A DNA stretch of 48,015 bases from Chitinophagaceae bacterium (GTDB taxonomy: Bacteria; Bacteroidota; Bacteroidia; Chitinophagales; Chitinophagaceae), in the NCBI GenBank assembly GCA_947447265.1, contig CANFKC010000039.1, positions 1 through 48,015 of the forward strand, read 5' to 3'. The position numbers were made by a program, and so were the translations under genes. Under the pieces are notes generated by a model, which saw only the letters and a program-made list of their open reading frames with translations, was not told where the DNA came from and did not search any database. This document shows, piece after piece, positions 1-8,678 of the stretch; within the stretch, counting starts at the first letter, position 1; every line of letters starts with the position of its first letter.

Positions 1-1
1 C

Positions 2-121
2 TTTCACAACAAAATATTCAACAGCCTTGATGACGTCGAAAATACTCTGAACAATGCACTCGCTCAATATCACATTAGCGCTTCAGATATCAAGCAACTG
101 TCTAAAGGATATGCTTTTTAA
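2..121 (+). CDS. C-terminal end of a protein, possibly an IS630-like transposase (partial)
   Basis: An open frame enters from the left edge of the window and stops with TAA at 119-121, giving 39 residues. The visible part holds an acidic, leucine-rich segment (FNSLDDVENTLNNAL) and ends in GYAF. The tail resembles the extreme C terminus of some IS630-family DDE transposases, but no catalytic residue lies in the window, so the family is only a suggestion. The start is off the window. A convergent terminator separates it from the next gene. Confidence 0.4.
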   Translation, partial: FHNKIFNSLDDVENTLNNALAQYHISASDIKQLSKGYAF

Positions 122-177
122 TAAAATTGATAGCGGTTTATTATTAGTGCAATATTTAGCCCGTACAATACGGCACT

Positions 178-204
178 AAAAAAGCCGCCCATAAGGACGG
201 CTTT
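178..204 (-). terminator. Intrinsic terminator of the DUF349 gene
   Basis: A GCCGCCC/GGACGGC hairpin with A/T flanks pairs as a 10-bp stem with one mismatch and an ATAA loop. Read on the minus strand it is followed by a run of T, as expected for a Rho-independent terminator, and it lies 22 bp beyond the stop of the DUF349 gene. The T/A flanks may let it work for the convergent plus-strand gene too. Confidence 0.75.
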
Positions 205-225
205 GTAAATCTATTTAGTATTAAA

Positions 226-1959
226 TCAGTTTTGAGGGGCATCTTCAGCATTTGCCTCTGCCACTACTTCCGGCTCTCTAGTTTCAGCAACAGGTTCCGC
301 TACTTCGGCATGAACTGCAACCTCTTCTTTTGGTTCTGCTGTTGCTGTACTACCTTCTTTTTCTTTGGCAGCTGCTGCTTCATCTTTCTGCTTCTTGGCG
401 CGCTCTTCTTCCTGTATATGCTGCAGTTCATCTTCGCCTGCTGCAAGCTTTTCTTTCAGGCGCTTCATCCTGGCGTTGCTATCACTTATCAGCACTTCGA
501 GGTGGGTGCGTAATTCGTCAGCTTTTTTACCCGGTGTAACGTTATCAAGTGCGTTCTTAAAGTCAGCCAGCTTTTCTTCTTCAACGGCTATTTCTTCGCG
601 CATTTTGTGCACTATGGTATAAGCCTGCTCCATACGAGCTGACTTCTGCGCTTCTGCAAACATTTTGCGTTGATCGCGGTTAGCATCTTTACGATTGAAG
701 AAGTGTTTGCGCGCACCTAAAAACGCATCCCACATGGTGTTGTTGTGTTCGCGTGGTACCGGGCCAATTTTCTTCCACTCATCAAAAATGCGATTCATTT
801 CGATGGTAGTCTCGCCCCAACGGTTTGAATTTTTTATTTCCTCAGCCTTCTTCAGCAATGCCGATTTCAGGTTAAAGTTATTTTCCATCGCCATGCGGGT
901 GGACTCGGTATGTTTCTTACGTGCTTCAAAGAATTGTTCCTGCGCTTCATTATATCGCTTCCAGAGTTCTTCGCCTTTATCCGCAGCTATACGGCCGGTC
1001 TTTTTCCATTCTTCCATTAGGCCGGCAAAAGCAAGCGCAGTGTTGTTCCATTCTGTGCTTTCTCTTAGCGCTTCTGCACGCTCTACAATAGCCAGTTTTA
1101 AAACGTAGTTGGCTTCCTGTTCGCCCTGCACCATATTATAGTGCTCCTTCTTACGGTCAAAGAAAGTGCTGCGGGCAGTCATAATACGCTGCCAAAGTTC
1201 TTCGTTCTTTTTCGGCAGGGTGCGACCAATTGTTTTCCACTTTTCAATGATCTGCACAAAGGCTTCTGTAGCAGCTTTCCATTCGCTGGAATTAGCCAAT
1301 GCTTCCGCCTTTTCGGCCAATTCTATCTTCAGGTCAAGCGTAAGGAAAAGGTCCTTCTCCTCGTCTTCCTGATGTAGCCTTTTACGGTCGGCGAAAGCCT
1401 TGCGCGCAGCTTCAATGCGGTTATATAATTTATCATTACGGCCCCTGTCAATGTAGCCGGTTTGTTTCCATCTGTCCAGTATTTCTTTAAAGGCCTGGTT
1501 AGTTTCCTTCCAGTCAGTGCTCTCAGCAAGTGCTTCGGCTTGTTCCGCCAGCTGCGTCTTTGCCTGCACATTCACTTCAATCAGTGCCTTAATGCCTTTG
1601 TCCCAGTCAGCTACAATACCCATTGGCTTTTCAAAATCGCCGATAGCCGCAACATGTTGCAGGTAGTCCTTTAGTCCTTCCACTTTATCTGCAAGCTTCA
1701 GCTTATCATCTGTTGCCTGCCACTCTACTTCCGCTTCCCGCATCCTTGATAGCACCGTATCAAATTTCTCTACAAGGTTTTTGAGTGTGGCATCGCCATT
1801 TTCAGCGGTTATCGTAGCAATAGTGCGCTCTGTGATGTTTGGTTTTGCGCATAACACCAGGTCGCCGCTTTCTTCCAGTTTAAATAATTCTTTGCCAGAG
1901 AATGATTGTTGTTCCCACCATAAGTTTAGGTCATTAGCCTGTTCCAAAGTCATAGCCAT
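226..1959 (-). CDS. DUF349 repeat protein
   Basis: 577 residues. At least four tandem DUF349 units are visible, each about 70 residues: a helix beginning AEAL or AEEI, a Trp, a W-K-x-x-G segment (DRWKQTG, EKWKTIG, EEWKKTG, DEWKKIG), then a second helix ending FF-x-x-R/K. A degenerate fifth unit precedes them. A Lys/Glu-rich coiled coil (about residues 430-530) and an Ala/Glu/Pro-rich tail follow. There is no signal peptide, so it should be cytoplasmic. DUF349 proteins are common in Bacteroidota and Actinobacteria; the biochemical role is not established. The start is ATG at 1959, with a second in-frame ATG two codons later. It stands alone, with a terminator just downstream. Confidence 0.85.
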   Translation of the reverse strand: MAMTLEQANDLNLWWEQQSFSGKELFKLEESGDLVLCAKPNITERTIATITAENGDATLKNLVEKFDTVLSRMREAEVEWQATDDKLKLADKVEGLKDYLQHVAAIGDFEKPMGIVADWDKGIKALIEVNVQAKTQLAEQAEALAESTDWKETNQAFKEILDRWKQTGYIDRGRNDKLYNRIEAARKAFADRKRLHQEDEEKDLFLTLDLKIELAEKAEALANSSEWKAATEAFVQIIEKWKTIGRTLPKKNEELWQRIMTARSTFFDRKKEHYNMVQGEQEANYVLKLAIVERAEALRESTEWNNTALAFAGLMEEWKKTGRIAADKGEELWKRYNEAQEQFFEARKKHTESTRMAMENNFNLKSALLKKAEEIKNSNRWGETTIEMNRIFDEWKKIGPVPREHNNTMWDAFLGARKHFFNRKDANRDQRKMFAEAQKSARMEQAYTIVHKMREEIAVEEEKLADFKNALDNVTPGKKADELRTHLEVLISDSNARMKRLKEKLAAGEDELQHIQEEERAKKQKDEAAAAKEKEGSTATAEPKEEVAVHAEVAEPVAETREPEVVAEANAEDAPQN

Positions 1960-2411
1960 CTGTTTTAAATAGTACCAATATTAAATGTTAGAATTCCAAA
2001 GTTCTGATAACCATGTACGTACCTTTTATTTTACATTTTATTTTATGCCCCACCTACTTAAATTAGTGATAAAACAATCACAGAAAAGTGTGAGGACAGC
2101 TGAAAAAACGAAAAAATACAGGGCCATATTATGGCATTTTATTGTGCATGTTCTACATTGCAACGATAAAGCTAATATTTTATTTGAAAGATTGGTAATG
2201 TTCGGCGCATGAAAAATAGCCGTTTTATTAATTAACTGCAATTCACCCGCTATAAATTCGAAATATATACCTCGCCAACTACCAATAAATAATGTAAAAA
2301 TAACCCATTTCAACATAAATAATTAGCGCAAATGGGTGCCAGTAACAATGGTATATTTCAATAACTGCCAAAAATCGAATAGTTTCGCAGCCGCAAAGCA
2401 GCTATTATACT
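1960..2411. other. Intergenic, AT-rich, no gene seen
   Basis: This 452-bp gap lies between divergent genes. The short open frames in it have no recognisable domain and are probably chance. Two near matches to the phylum -7 box TAnnTTTG occur before bioB (TATATTTC at 2352-2359 and TAGTTTCG at 2380-2387), each with one mismatch; the second sits 24 bp before the bioB ATG and is the better candidate. I see no BirA-type operator or riboswitch. Confidence 0.5.
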
Positions 2412-3419
2412 ATGGGCGAATTAAGACATAACTGGACAAAAGAGGAAATTAAGGCTATCTACGACCAGCCTTTACTTTCATTGGTGTTGCAGGCCGCAAA
2501 TGTGCACAGCAAGAACCACGTTTTTGGCGAGGTGCAGATAAGCAGCCTGTTATCTATTAAAACAGGTGGTTGCTCTGAAGATTGTGCTTACTGCCCTCAG
2601 GCTGCACGCTACAGTACCGGCGTACAGGTGCAGGCGCTGATGAAAACCAGCGAAGTAGTGAGCGCGGCTGTTGCTGCCAAGGCCGGTGGAGCCTCCCGCT
2701 TTTGTATGGGTGCCGCATGGCGCGAAGTAAGGGATAACAGTGACTTTGACAGGGTGATTGAGATGGTTAAAGCCGTGAACCAAATGGATATGGAAGTATG
2801 CTGTACCCTCGGTATGCTGAATGAACACCAAGCGGCGCGCCTTGCGGAAGCTGGTTTGTATGCCTACAACCACAACGTTGATACATCAGAAGAGCATTAT
2901 AGCGAAGTAATTACTACCCGTACTTACGACGACCGCCTGAACACGCTTTCTAATGTGCGCAAAGCAGGCATTTCGGTTTGCAGCGGTGGTATTATTGGCC
3001 TTGGTGAAAAAGAGGAAGACCGTGTAGGCATGTTGCTTACTCTGGTTAACCTGCCACAACACCCTGAATCAGTGCCTATAAATACATTGGTACCGGTTGC
3101 AGGCACGCCATTATCTGAAAACAGCAAAGTACCGTTCGATGAACTGGTGCGCATGATAGCTACTGCACGTATTATTATGCCGCATTCCGCTGTAAGGCTT
3201 TCTGCAGGTAGGTTGGCGCTATCGGTTGCGGAGCAGGCTATGTGCTTTATGGCCGGAGCCAACTCTATTTTTGCCGGCGACAAATTGCTTACCACGCCTA
3301 ATCCGGGCTTCAGCAGCGATATGGACATGTTTAAGTTACTGGGCCTTGCCCCTAAAGCTGCATTTGCAGATGTGAAGGAAAAGAGCCAGGAGAAAGTAAT
3401 GGAGCATGAGCCCGCTTGA
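2412..3419 (+). CDS. bioB: Biotin synthase
   Basis: 335 residues, normal length. BioB is a radical SAM enzyme that inserts sulfur into dethiobiotin in the last step of biotin synthesis. The CxxxCxxC motif for the [4Fe-4S] cluster is complete (Cys54, Cys58, Cys61 in [12 protein letters not shown]). Other BioB hallmarks are the YNHNVDTS segment, the GGIIGLGE segment and the VRLSAGR segment that contains the Arg ligand of the [2Fe-2S] cluster. The ATG at 2412 gives the usual N terminus. The gene overlaps bioF by 14 bp, so the two are translationally coupled. No bioA, bioC or bioD is in the window. Confidence 0.97.
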   Translation: MGELRHNWTKEEIKAIYDQPLLSLVLQAANVHSKNHVFGEVQISSLLSIKTGGCSEDCAYCPQAARYSTGVQVQALMKTSEVVSAAVAAKAGGASRFCMGAAWREVRDNSDFDRVIEMVKAVNQMDMEVCCTLGMLNEHQAARLAEAGLYAYNHNVDTSEEHYSEVITTRTYDDRLNTLSNVRKAGISVCSGGIIGLGEKEEDRVGMLLTLVNLPQHPESVPINTLVPVAGTPLSENSKVPFDELVRMIATARIIMPHSAVRLSAGRLALSVAEQAMCFMAGANSIFAGDKLLTTPNPGFSSDMDMFKLLGLAPKAAFADVKEKSQEKVMEHEPA

Positions 3420-4545
3420 GCAAGCCCTGGAAGCTAAGCTGAGGGAACGGCAGGCCACAGGTAACCTGAGGAACCTGACCCTGCCCGGCAAGGGAACTGA
3501 CTTTTTTTCAAATGACTATTTAGGCATATCAGCAACCGGCTTATTACATAAACTGGTTGCTGATAGTTTTTTAATGGCAACCGGCTCCACCGGTTCAAGG
3601 CTCATATCTGGCAACAGCGCTGCTTTCGAAACCCTTGAAGCAACCATTGCGGCATTTCACAAAGCTGAAGCGGCACTGATATTCAATTCCGGTTACGATG
3701 CCAATACGGGGCTTATCTCAGCCATTGCCGACCGGCATACTACTATACTTTACGACGAGCTTTGCCATGCCAGTATTATTGATGGCATACGGCTGAGTTT
3801 GTGCGCCAATAAATACCGTTTTGCACATAATAACCTCGATGCACTTCGTGAAAAACTGGAACAGCAGGCTGCTAAAACCGGCGCAGTTTTGGTTATTGTA
3901 GAGTCTGTCTATTCCATGGATGGCGATATGGCGCCACTCGCAGCTATCGTAACGCTCTGCAAGCAATATGGTGCCCAGTTAATAGTAGATGAAGCCCATG
4001 CCACCGGCGTATTTGGGGCACATGGCGAAGGGTTGGTTAATGCCCTGGGGTTGGAGGACGATGTATTTGCAAGGGTACACACTTTTGGCAAGGCAATGGG
4101 TTGCCACGGGGCGGTGGTAGTGGGTAGCCAGTTGTTGCGTAACTACCTTATTAACTTTGCCCGCTCGTTTATATATACAACAGCATTACCGCCACATTCT
4201 GTGCAGCTTATCGCCGGGGCTTACCAACACCTTGCGTCGCCAACATTCACCAATCAACCCCTGCACGACCTCATCGCTTATTTCCGTCAGCGCATCAGCG
4301 AAAACAATATGCAGGGATGGGTAGATAGCACCAGCCCTATACAGGCCCTTGTAATTGGCGATAACGATAAAAGCCGGACTCTTGCATCCAGATTACAACA
4401 GCAAAATATACACGTAAAAGCCATCCTCCGCCCGACAGTACCCCTGGGTAGCGAAAGGCTACGCATTTGCCTGCATACATTTAATAGCAGGGAGGAGGTG
4501 GATGAATTGCTGGGGGTGTGCAAGAAAAGAAATATCGGCCTATAG
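3406..4545 (+). CDS. bioF: 8-amino-7-oxononanoate synthase
   Basis: 379 residues, a PLP-dependent alpha-oxoamine synthase that condenses pimeloyl-ACP (or -CoA) with L-alanine in the first step on the biotin ring pathway. Diagnostic segments are NDYLG near the N terminus, the [10 protein letters not shown] motif, and the HTFGKAMG motif with Lys229 as the Schiff-base lysine. The ATG at 3406 lies inside the end of bioB, which points to one transcript and coupled translation. KBL and ceramide-type enzymes share this fold, but the pairing with bioB makes BioF by far the best call. Base composition matches bioB and differs sharply from the AT-rich gene that follows. Confidence 0.95.
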   Translation: MSPLEQALEAKLRERQATGNLRNLTLPGKGTDFFSNDYLGISATGLLHKLVADSFLMATGSTGSRLISGNSAAFETLEATIAAFHKAEAALIFNSGYDANTGLISAIADRHTTILYDELCHASIIDGIRLSLCANKYRFAHNNLDALREKLEQQAAKTGAVLVIVESVYSMDGDMAPLAAIVTLCKQYGAQLIVDEAHATGVFGAHGEGLVNALGLEDDVFARVHTFGKAMGCHGAVVVGSQLLRNYLINFARSFIYTTALPPHSVQLIAGAYQHLASPTFTNQPLHDLIAYFRQRISENNMQGWVDSTSPIQALVIGDNDKSRTLASRLQQQNIHVKAILRPTVPLGSERLRICLHTFNSREEVDELLGVCKKRNIGL

Positions 4546-4617
4546 CATACGAGATTGTTCAAATTAATAATTACCAATCCTTTCGCAACGCTTTTTCCAA
4601 ATTAGTCGTTAAATAGT

Positions 4618-4625
4618 TACTTTTG
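4618..4625 (+). promoter_or_regulatory. Candidate -7 box of the ATPase/DUF4435 cassette
   Basis: TACTTTTG matches the Bacteroidota sigma-ABfr -7 consensus TAnnTTTG exactly and ends 19 bp before the ATPase start codon. No clear TTTG -33 box sits at the usual distance, so the match rests on one element. Confidence 0.5.
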
Positions 4626-4644
4626 AATTTCAAATCATTCAAGC

Positions 4645-5688
4645 ATGAGCGAAAGTATTGGGCATATTTCAAAAGTTGAGATCAATGGAATGTGGGATAA
4701 ACATAATATTGAATGGAATTTATTATCTGACGTTAACATCCTTTCTGGAATAAATGGAAGCGGAAAAACTACAATCTTAGATTGTGTTTGTGCACTAGTT
4801 ACTTTGGGTAAACTTCCTGATTTTTACTTAAAGATTGTAAAGAATATTAAGATTACTTTTAACTCTGGTAGATATATTTCACTAGAGCATGTTAAAATAA
4901 AAGATCGAATAAAAAACATAGAAAAACAAGCTAAGAACAATAATAATTATGAGCAATTAATAACTGCACTAAAAGAACAAGAGGGGGAGAATTATAAGAA
5001 AATTAAAGAAGTTAGTGTCGAGTTTGGAGTGGTTTCATTTGATAACTTAAAAATGACGGTAGCCGAACTCAATCAACTACTCCAAATCGACGTTGTTAGC
5101 ACTTTTGATACTATTTTGAAACAATCAGATGCTGTAAAAAAATTATCAGATGATACAGTCAAAACAGAATTAGATTGGCAAATTTTTCAGTTGCAAAAGA
5201 AATATCTTGATTACCAATTAAACATCGGTAAAAAAGCATTTGATGCGATTAAAAAAAATGCCGTAAATACTGATGTAAAAAAAATCGAAGAACCCAAAAA
5301 TCGATTTTTAGATATTATTGATTCTCTTTTTTCACAGACTGGCAAGAAAATAAACAGAAACGAGAATGAAATTAGTTTTTTGATAGGAAAACAGAAACTT
5401 AGCCCGTTTCAATTATCGTCAGGGGAAAAACAAATGCTTGTTATCTTGCTTACAACTTTAGTACAAGACAACAAGAATTCAATATTATTTATGGACGAGC
5501 CCGAAATTTCATTACATTTCGATTGGCAGAAAAAATTGATAGGGTATATCACAGAATTGAACCCCAATGCTCAAATAATTTTGGCAACGCATTCTCCAGC
5601 TGTTATTATGGAAGGTTGGTATAGCAATGTTTCTGAAGTTAGCGATTTGGTAAAACCTAACCCGAAATCAAGAGTACATGCAGCCTAG
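4645..5688 (+). CDS. AAA/ABC-class ATPase of a PARIS-like two-gene system
   Basis: 347 residues with the layout of an SMC/OLD-like ABC ATPase: Walker A GINGSGKTT with Lys41, a Lys/Glu-rich helical middle (about residues 80-220) likely to form a coiled coil, the signature LSSGEKQM, Walker B ILFMDEPEIS (Asp284, Glu285) and a switch His in LATHSPA. All ATPase motifs are intact. The last codons overlap the next gene by 11 bp. An ATPase of this class beside a DUF4435 protein is the composition of PARIS (AriA/AriB) and of related uncharacterised Bacteroidota pairs, where the ATPase is thought to hold the Toprim nuclease in check. That role is inferred here. The gene is far richer in A+T than bioBF, which suggests transfer. 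Confidence 0.8.
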   Translation: MSESIGHISKVEINGMWDKHNIEWNLLSDVNILSGINGSGKTTILDCVCALVTLGKLPDFYLKIVKNIKITFNSGRYISLEHVKIKDRIKNIEKQAKNNNNYEQLITALKEQEGENYKKIKEVSVEFGVVSFDNLKMTVAELNQLLQIDVVSTFDTILKQSDAVKKLSDDTVKTELDWQIFQLQKKYLDYQLNIGKKAFDAIKKNAVNTDVKKIEEPKNRFLDIIDSLFSQTGKKINRNENEISFLIGKQKLSPFQLSSGEKQMLVILLTTLVQDNKNSILFMDEPEISLHFDWQKKLIGYITELNPNAQIILATHSPAVIMEGWYSNVSEVSDLVKPNPKSRVHAA

Positions 5689-6685
5689 TAAACTAGTTGA
5701 TAATATTAACTCAAATTACATTGAGGCCCTAAATGCAATTCTACCTAAAACTGATCCTTTTAGAATTTATGTTTACGTAGAAAGTGAGGAGGATATTGCG
5801 TTTGGGAGAAACTTACTGGCTGAATATGAAAGCGAAGTAATTACATTTGATATCCAAACTCCTTCAAATAAGGTGAAAGCAAAAGCAATTGAAAAAAGTC
5901 AGGAAATACTCTCATTTGAAGTGGGCAAGTATTTGATAGTTTGTGTAGATAGCGACTATGACTATATATTACCCGACCTGACAAATCAGGCGAAGTTACT
6001 CAATGAAAATCCCCATATTTTTCAAACATATTCCTACTCAATCGAAAACTTACAATGTTATGAGGATAGTTTACATGCAGTGTGCGTTCAATCAACCAAA
6101 TTTGACAAAAGGATTGTGAACTTTAGTACTTTTTTAAGAGAGTATTCGAAAATCATCTATAGTTTGTTCTTATGGAACGTTCATTTTAGAAAGGTCGACG
6201 ATCATACAACATTTACAATCGCGGACTTTTGTTCAGAAATAAAACTAACTGACAAAGTAGATGTTGCAGATAATTTTACAACTGCCTTGGAAGGTTTAAA
6301 AAATAGAGTTGAAAGTAAAGTTTCATTTTTCGAATTGAATTACTCTCAAGTTAAAGAGGAAATCAATGTGTTGAAAGTCAGTCTTGAAGCGCTTGGCTTA
6401 ACCGAAGAAAACGTTTATTTATTTACTCAAGGTCATACGATAAAGGACAACGTAGTAATGATGATATTAAAGAGTGTATACTCGGCCTTAGTAAAAGAAA
6501 AAGAAAGTCAGATTAAAATTCAGTATGCAGAAAATCACCCACAAATGTTAAATGAAATGGGATACTACAAAAATCAAAAACAGAACATTTTAGTTGTTCT
6601 AAACTCTAACACGGAGTTTAAAAAGTGTTTTTTGTACAAAAAAATAAAAAAAGATCTAGACAACTACATTTCCACATTCAACTAA
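5678..6685 (+). CDS. DUF4435 (Toprim-like) protein, likely effector of the ATPase pair
   Basis: 335 residues. The N-terminal part fits DUF4435: a short Asn-rich lead, then YVYVESEEDIAF with Glu35 in the Toprim Glu position, then CVDSDYDYI with Asp91/Asp93/Asp95 forming a DxDxD motif, then the family's YSIENLQCY segment and a downstream TQGHTIKDNVV segment. In PARIS the DUF4435 partner AriB is a Toprim nuclease that cleaves tRNA when released. The acidic residues expected for metal binding are all present, so an active nuclease is plausible. The ATG at 5678 overlaps the ATPase stop, implying coupled synthesis in a fixed ratio. It is AT-rich like its partner. A housekeeping role cannot be excluded, since similar pairs are widespread in Bacteroides. 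Confidence 0.75.
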   Translation: MQPSKLVDNINSNYIEALNAILPKTDPFRIYVYVESEEDIAFGRNLLAEYESEVITFDIQTPSNKVKAKAIEKSQEILSFEVGKYLIVCVDSDYDYILPDLTNQAKLLNENPHIFQTYSYSIENLQCYEDSLHAVCVQSTKFDKRIVNFSTFLREYSKIIYSLFLWNVHFRKVDDHTTFTIADFCSEIKLTDKVDVADNFTTALEGLKNRVESKVSFFELNYSQVKEEINVLKVSLEALGLTEENVYLFTQGHTIKDNVVMMILKSVYSALVKEKESQIKIQYAENHPQMLNEMGYYKNQKQNILVVLNSNTEFKKCFLYKKIKKDLDNYISTFN

Positions 6686-6806
6686 TTTAGATCATTTATT
6701 GGAACACTTCATTCTGTCATGATATTGACCCATTTATCAATAAGCATGATTGAAACAAACTTCAGCTACGAAAAAAATGAGATGCGTTTATGCCATTAAA
6801 AAAATT

Positions 6807-6986
6807 ATGCATTCCATACCAAACTCCACAGAAACCGAACAACAATATGAAGACGCACTTTCCCGCGTCTTTTTATTAATGCAAATAAATATCGAGCAGG
6901 ATTCTAAAGAATCAAATGAGCTAGAATTGCTTTCAAAACTCATCAAGGAACACGAGCAGGAACACTACTCCATCCCCAAACGTTGA
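6807..6986 (+). pseudogene. HigA-family antitoxin N-terminal domain, truncated
   Basis: 59 residues from the ATG at 6807; in-frame ATG at 6777 and TTG at 6750 are alternatives. The pattern TE-x-x-YEDAL, an acidic linker, LELLSKLIKEHEQEHYSI is that of the N-terminal helical segment of HigA-type antitoxins, which normally runs into a Pro-rich joint and a 55-residue XRE helix-turn-helix. Here the frame ends at Lys-Arg-stop right after the joint, so the DNA-binding half is missing. No intact HigB toxin precedes it. It shares the AT-rich composition of the ATPase/DUF4435 pair and ends 6 bp from a convergent gene. It is probably a remnant, although a small stand-alone domain could still bind a toxin. 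Confidence 0.5.
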
Positions 6987-6992
6987 TACCCA

Positions 6993-7460
6993 TCAATGGT
7001 CATAACTCACGACCCTAGTTATTTGCCATTTGTTACCCGTCTTTTTCCAGATCATCAGGAACTTAAAGATGCCAATTTCTTCCCTGCCATTTTCCATGTG
7101 GCGGAACTGGTGAGTCCCAATTTCTATAGCGCCGTAATTTTTAATGGGATGCACTTCTAAGGTTTTTTTCAGCAGCTTCCTGGTAAGCTTATTCTCTTTC
7201 TTAAAATTGTTTTCGAAATTCATGAAAACGGTATCATAGCCGATAAGCCCACCATTATCCTGAAACCATTCAAGGTCGTTTGAAAAGTAGCTCTTAAAAA
7301 CGCCGAGATTTTGTGTATTGAATGCAGCGAACATCATGCTGTCCTGAGTAGCTATCTCACGGTATAATGCCGGCGGGGTGCTGGCAACCTTCTTTTCGTG
7401 GGCTAGCCCAACATTGGAAAATAGCAATATAGTTGCAACAAGAAAAAGCGCATATTTCAT
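6993..7460 (-). CDS. Secreted NTF2-like (DUF4440/SnoaL-type) protein
   Basis: 155 residues from the ATG at 7460, where a good signal peptide starts (MKYALFLVATILLFSNVGLA). Upstream codons in the frame would only spoil the signal. The mature part has the NTF2-like pattern: an N-terminal helix with AFNTQNLGVFKSYFSNDLEWF, the GLIGYDTV turn, a long helix, and C-terminal strands ending KTGNKWQITRVVSYDH, which is typical of DUF4440. The family has no single reaction; members are often small-ligand binders or isomerase-like. It should act in the periplasm. It is convergent with the truncated antitoxin and marks the return to host-like composition. Confidence 0.75.
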   Translation of the reverse strand: MKYALFLVATILLFSNVGLAHEKKVASTPPALYREIATQDSMMFAAFNTQNLGVFKSYFSNDLEWFQDNGGLIGYDTVFMNFENNFKKENKLTRKLLKKTLEVHPIKNYGAIEIGTHQFRHMENGREEIGIFKFLMIWKKTGNKWQITRVVSYDH

Positions 7461-7900
7461 AGAATTGATTTTGGAGACCTCTATTGCAACCAAAAGTAGC
7501 ACGTAGAACGGGAATTTTACTAAATGCTCTGGTGATAACAAAGCGATAAGATGCTACAGTCTGCACACCTGGTCCACAGTCCAGGCGCAATTGAATATAT
7601 GAGAAATTAATACATTTAATATTTATTTCAACAATGGCGATGGTTGACTAATTGCCAGGTGGCTTTAGACCGTGGATCAGCGCATGTGCAATCCGGCTTT
7701 AGCCAATCAATCCGGTATCGCTCCCACGGTCTGAAGACCATGGCAATTCAAAACTGGATTTGTCTTCCACCCCCACCGCTGTTTATTTGCGTAATTTTTG
7801 TATTATTGTACTTAATATTGTTTTATTCAGGGCAATTATGTTGCTTTGACAACTCTTTTTTTTAATTTTAAGCCGTGTTCAAAATATCATCACTATCGCT
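7461..7900. other. Intergenic with REP-like inverted repeat
   Basis: No gene is supported in these 440 bp between divergent genes. The stretch contains the inverted repeat listed at 7651-7747. Further right a pyrimidine-rich segment (7835-7870) includes CTTTGACAACTC followed by a T run, a half copy of the TTTGACAACTTT motif found as hairpins at 14801 and 14866. No full TAnnTTTG box was identified for the ferritin-like gene downstream. Confidence 0.5.
7651..7747. repeat. REP-like inverted repeat with GGCTTTAGCC core
   Basis: Imperfect 24-bp arms at 7651-7675 and 7724-7747 (ATTGCCA...ACCGTGG against CCACGGT...TGGCAAT) enclose a second palindrome-like core CCGGCTTTAGCC at 7693-7704. The same core stands at 37981-37993 beside a perfect CCACGGCTT/AAGCCGTGG hairpin, so this is a dispersed family, not a unique palindrome. 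Such elements are typical substrates of REP-associated (RAYT) transposases, which I do not see in the window. Confidence 0.6.
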
Positions 7901-8614
7901 ATGCATAGTGGTGCAAACAATATAAGTATGAAACTAAATATGGGATCAGAAAATACACAAGTGGAAGAAACAGGGTTGATGCATAATGTGTCGCGCCGTA
8001 ACTTTCTTCAGCTTGCAGGCGGCATTGCAGGTGCGGGTATATTAATATCCTCTTGCCGCAGAACCCCTCCTGACACGGTTTATGTGGGTAAGGGCGATGT
8101 AGCTTTGCTCAATTTTCTTTTAATTGTTGAAGAGGTACTAGCCGCAGTTTATACACAGGCCAACCTTACCGCATACTATGGTTTAACCAAAAGCGAGCTT
8201 GACCTGCTTGCCGATATGCGCGACCACCAATATGCACATAAAGTGTTACTGAAAAAAGTTTTAGGCACCAATGCCATCACTGATACTACAACAGTACTTG
8301 CAGCGGTTACCTATGCTGACAAGACCGACTTCCTGAAAAATTCTATTTTGCTCGAAGACCTGGCTGTTGCAGCTTACAATGGTGTTGCAAAACGCTTTAC
8401 CGATACGAATTATGTATTGCTTACCGCTAAAATGGCAACCCTTCAGGCGCGCCATGCAGCTTATTCTCGCGAATTACTGGCGCACAACTCTCTGGCAGAT
8501 ACAGTTATTGTAAACACCAATGGGCTTGACAGGGCAATGGCGCCGATAGAAGTGTATAATGCACTGGCACCATACATACAAACCAAATTCGACATCAGTA
8601 ATTTACCTGCTTAA
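7901..8614 (+). CDS. Ferritin-like domain protein with Tat/lipoprotein-type signal (first of two)
   Basis: 237 residues from the ATG at 7901; ATGs at 7928, 7940 and 7979 are also possible because the export signal starts only at about residue 31. That signal has a twin-Arg RRNFLQLAGG followed by a hydrophobic stretch and ISSC, so the protein is probably exported folded and may be lipidated. The remainder is a four-helix ferritin-like domain: helix 1 with EEVLAAVY, helix 2 with DHQYAHK, helix 3 with EDLAVAAYNG, helix 4 with QARHAAY. In the neighbouring paralogue the last motif is EARHAAY; the Glu-to-Gln change may remove one metal ligand. Ferritin-like proteins of this type have no settled function. 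The two genes are 64 bp apart and probably form an operon. Confidence 0.8.
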   Translation: MHSGANNISMKLNMGSENTQVEETGLMHNVSRRNFLQLAGGIAGAGILISSCRRTPPDTVYVGKGDVALLNFLLIVEEVLAAVYTQANLTAYYGLTKSELDLLADMRDHQYAHKVLLKKVLGTNAITDTTTVLAAVTYADKTDFLKNSILLEDLAVAAYNGVAKRFTDTNYVLLTAKMATLQARHAAYSRELLAHNSLADTVIVNTNGLDRAMAPIEVYNALAPYIQTKFDISNLPA

Positions 8615-8678
8615 TTCCGGCGGTATTCATTAAAGCAGAAGCGGGCATTGCCCTATTCTACAAACAAATAACAAAAGC

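Noticed and set aside
1985-2316. Small frames on both strands between the DUF349 gene and bioB
   Set aside because: AT-rich, no signal, no domain, no start context; probably chance.
6686-6776. Possible remains of a HigB toxin before the truncated HigA (FIGT and HDIDPF words in two frames)
   Set aside because: The similarity needs a frame change and covers fewer than 25 residues, so I could not separate it from chance.
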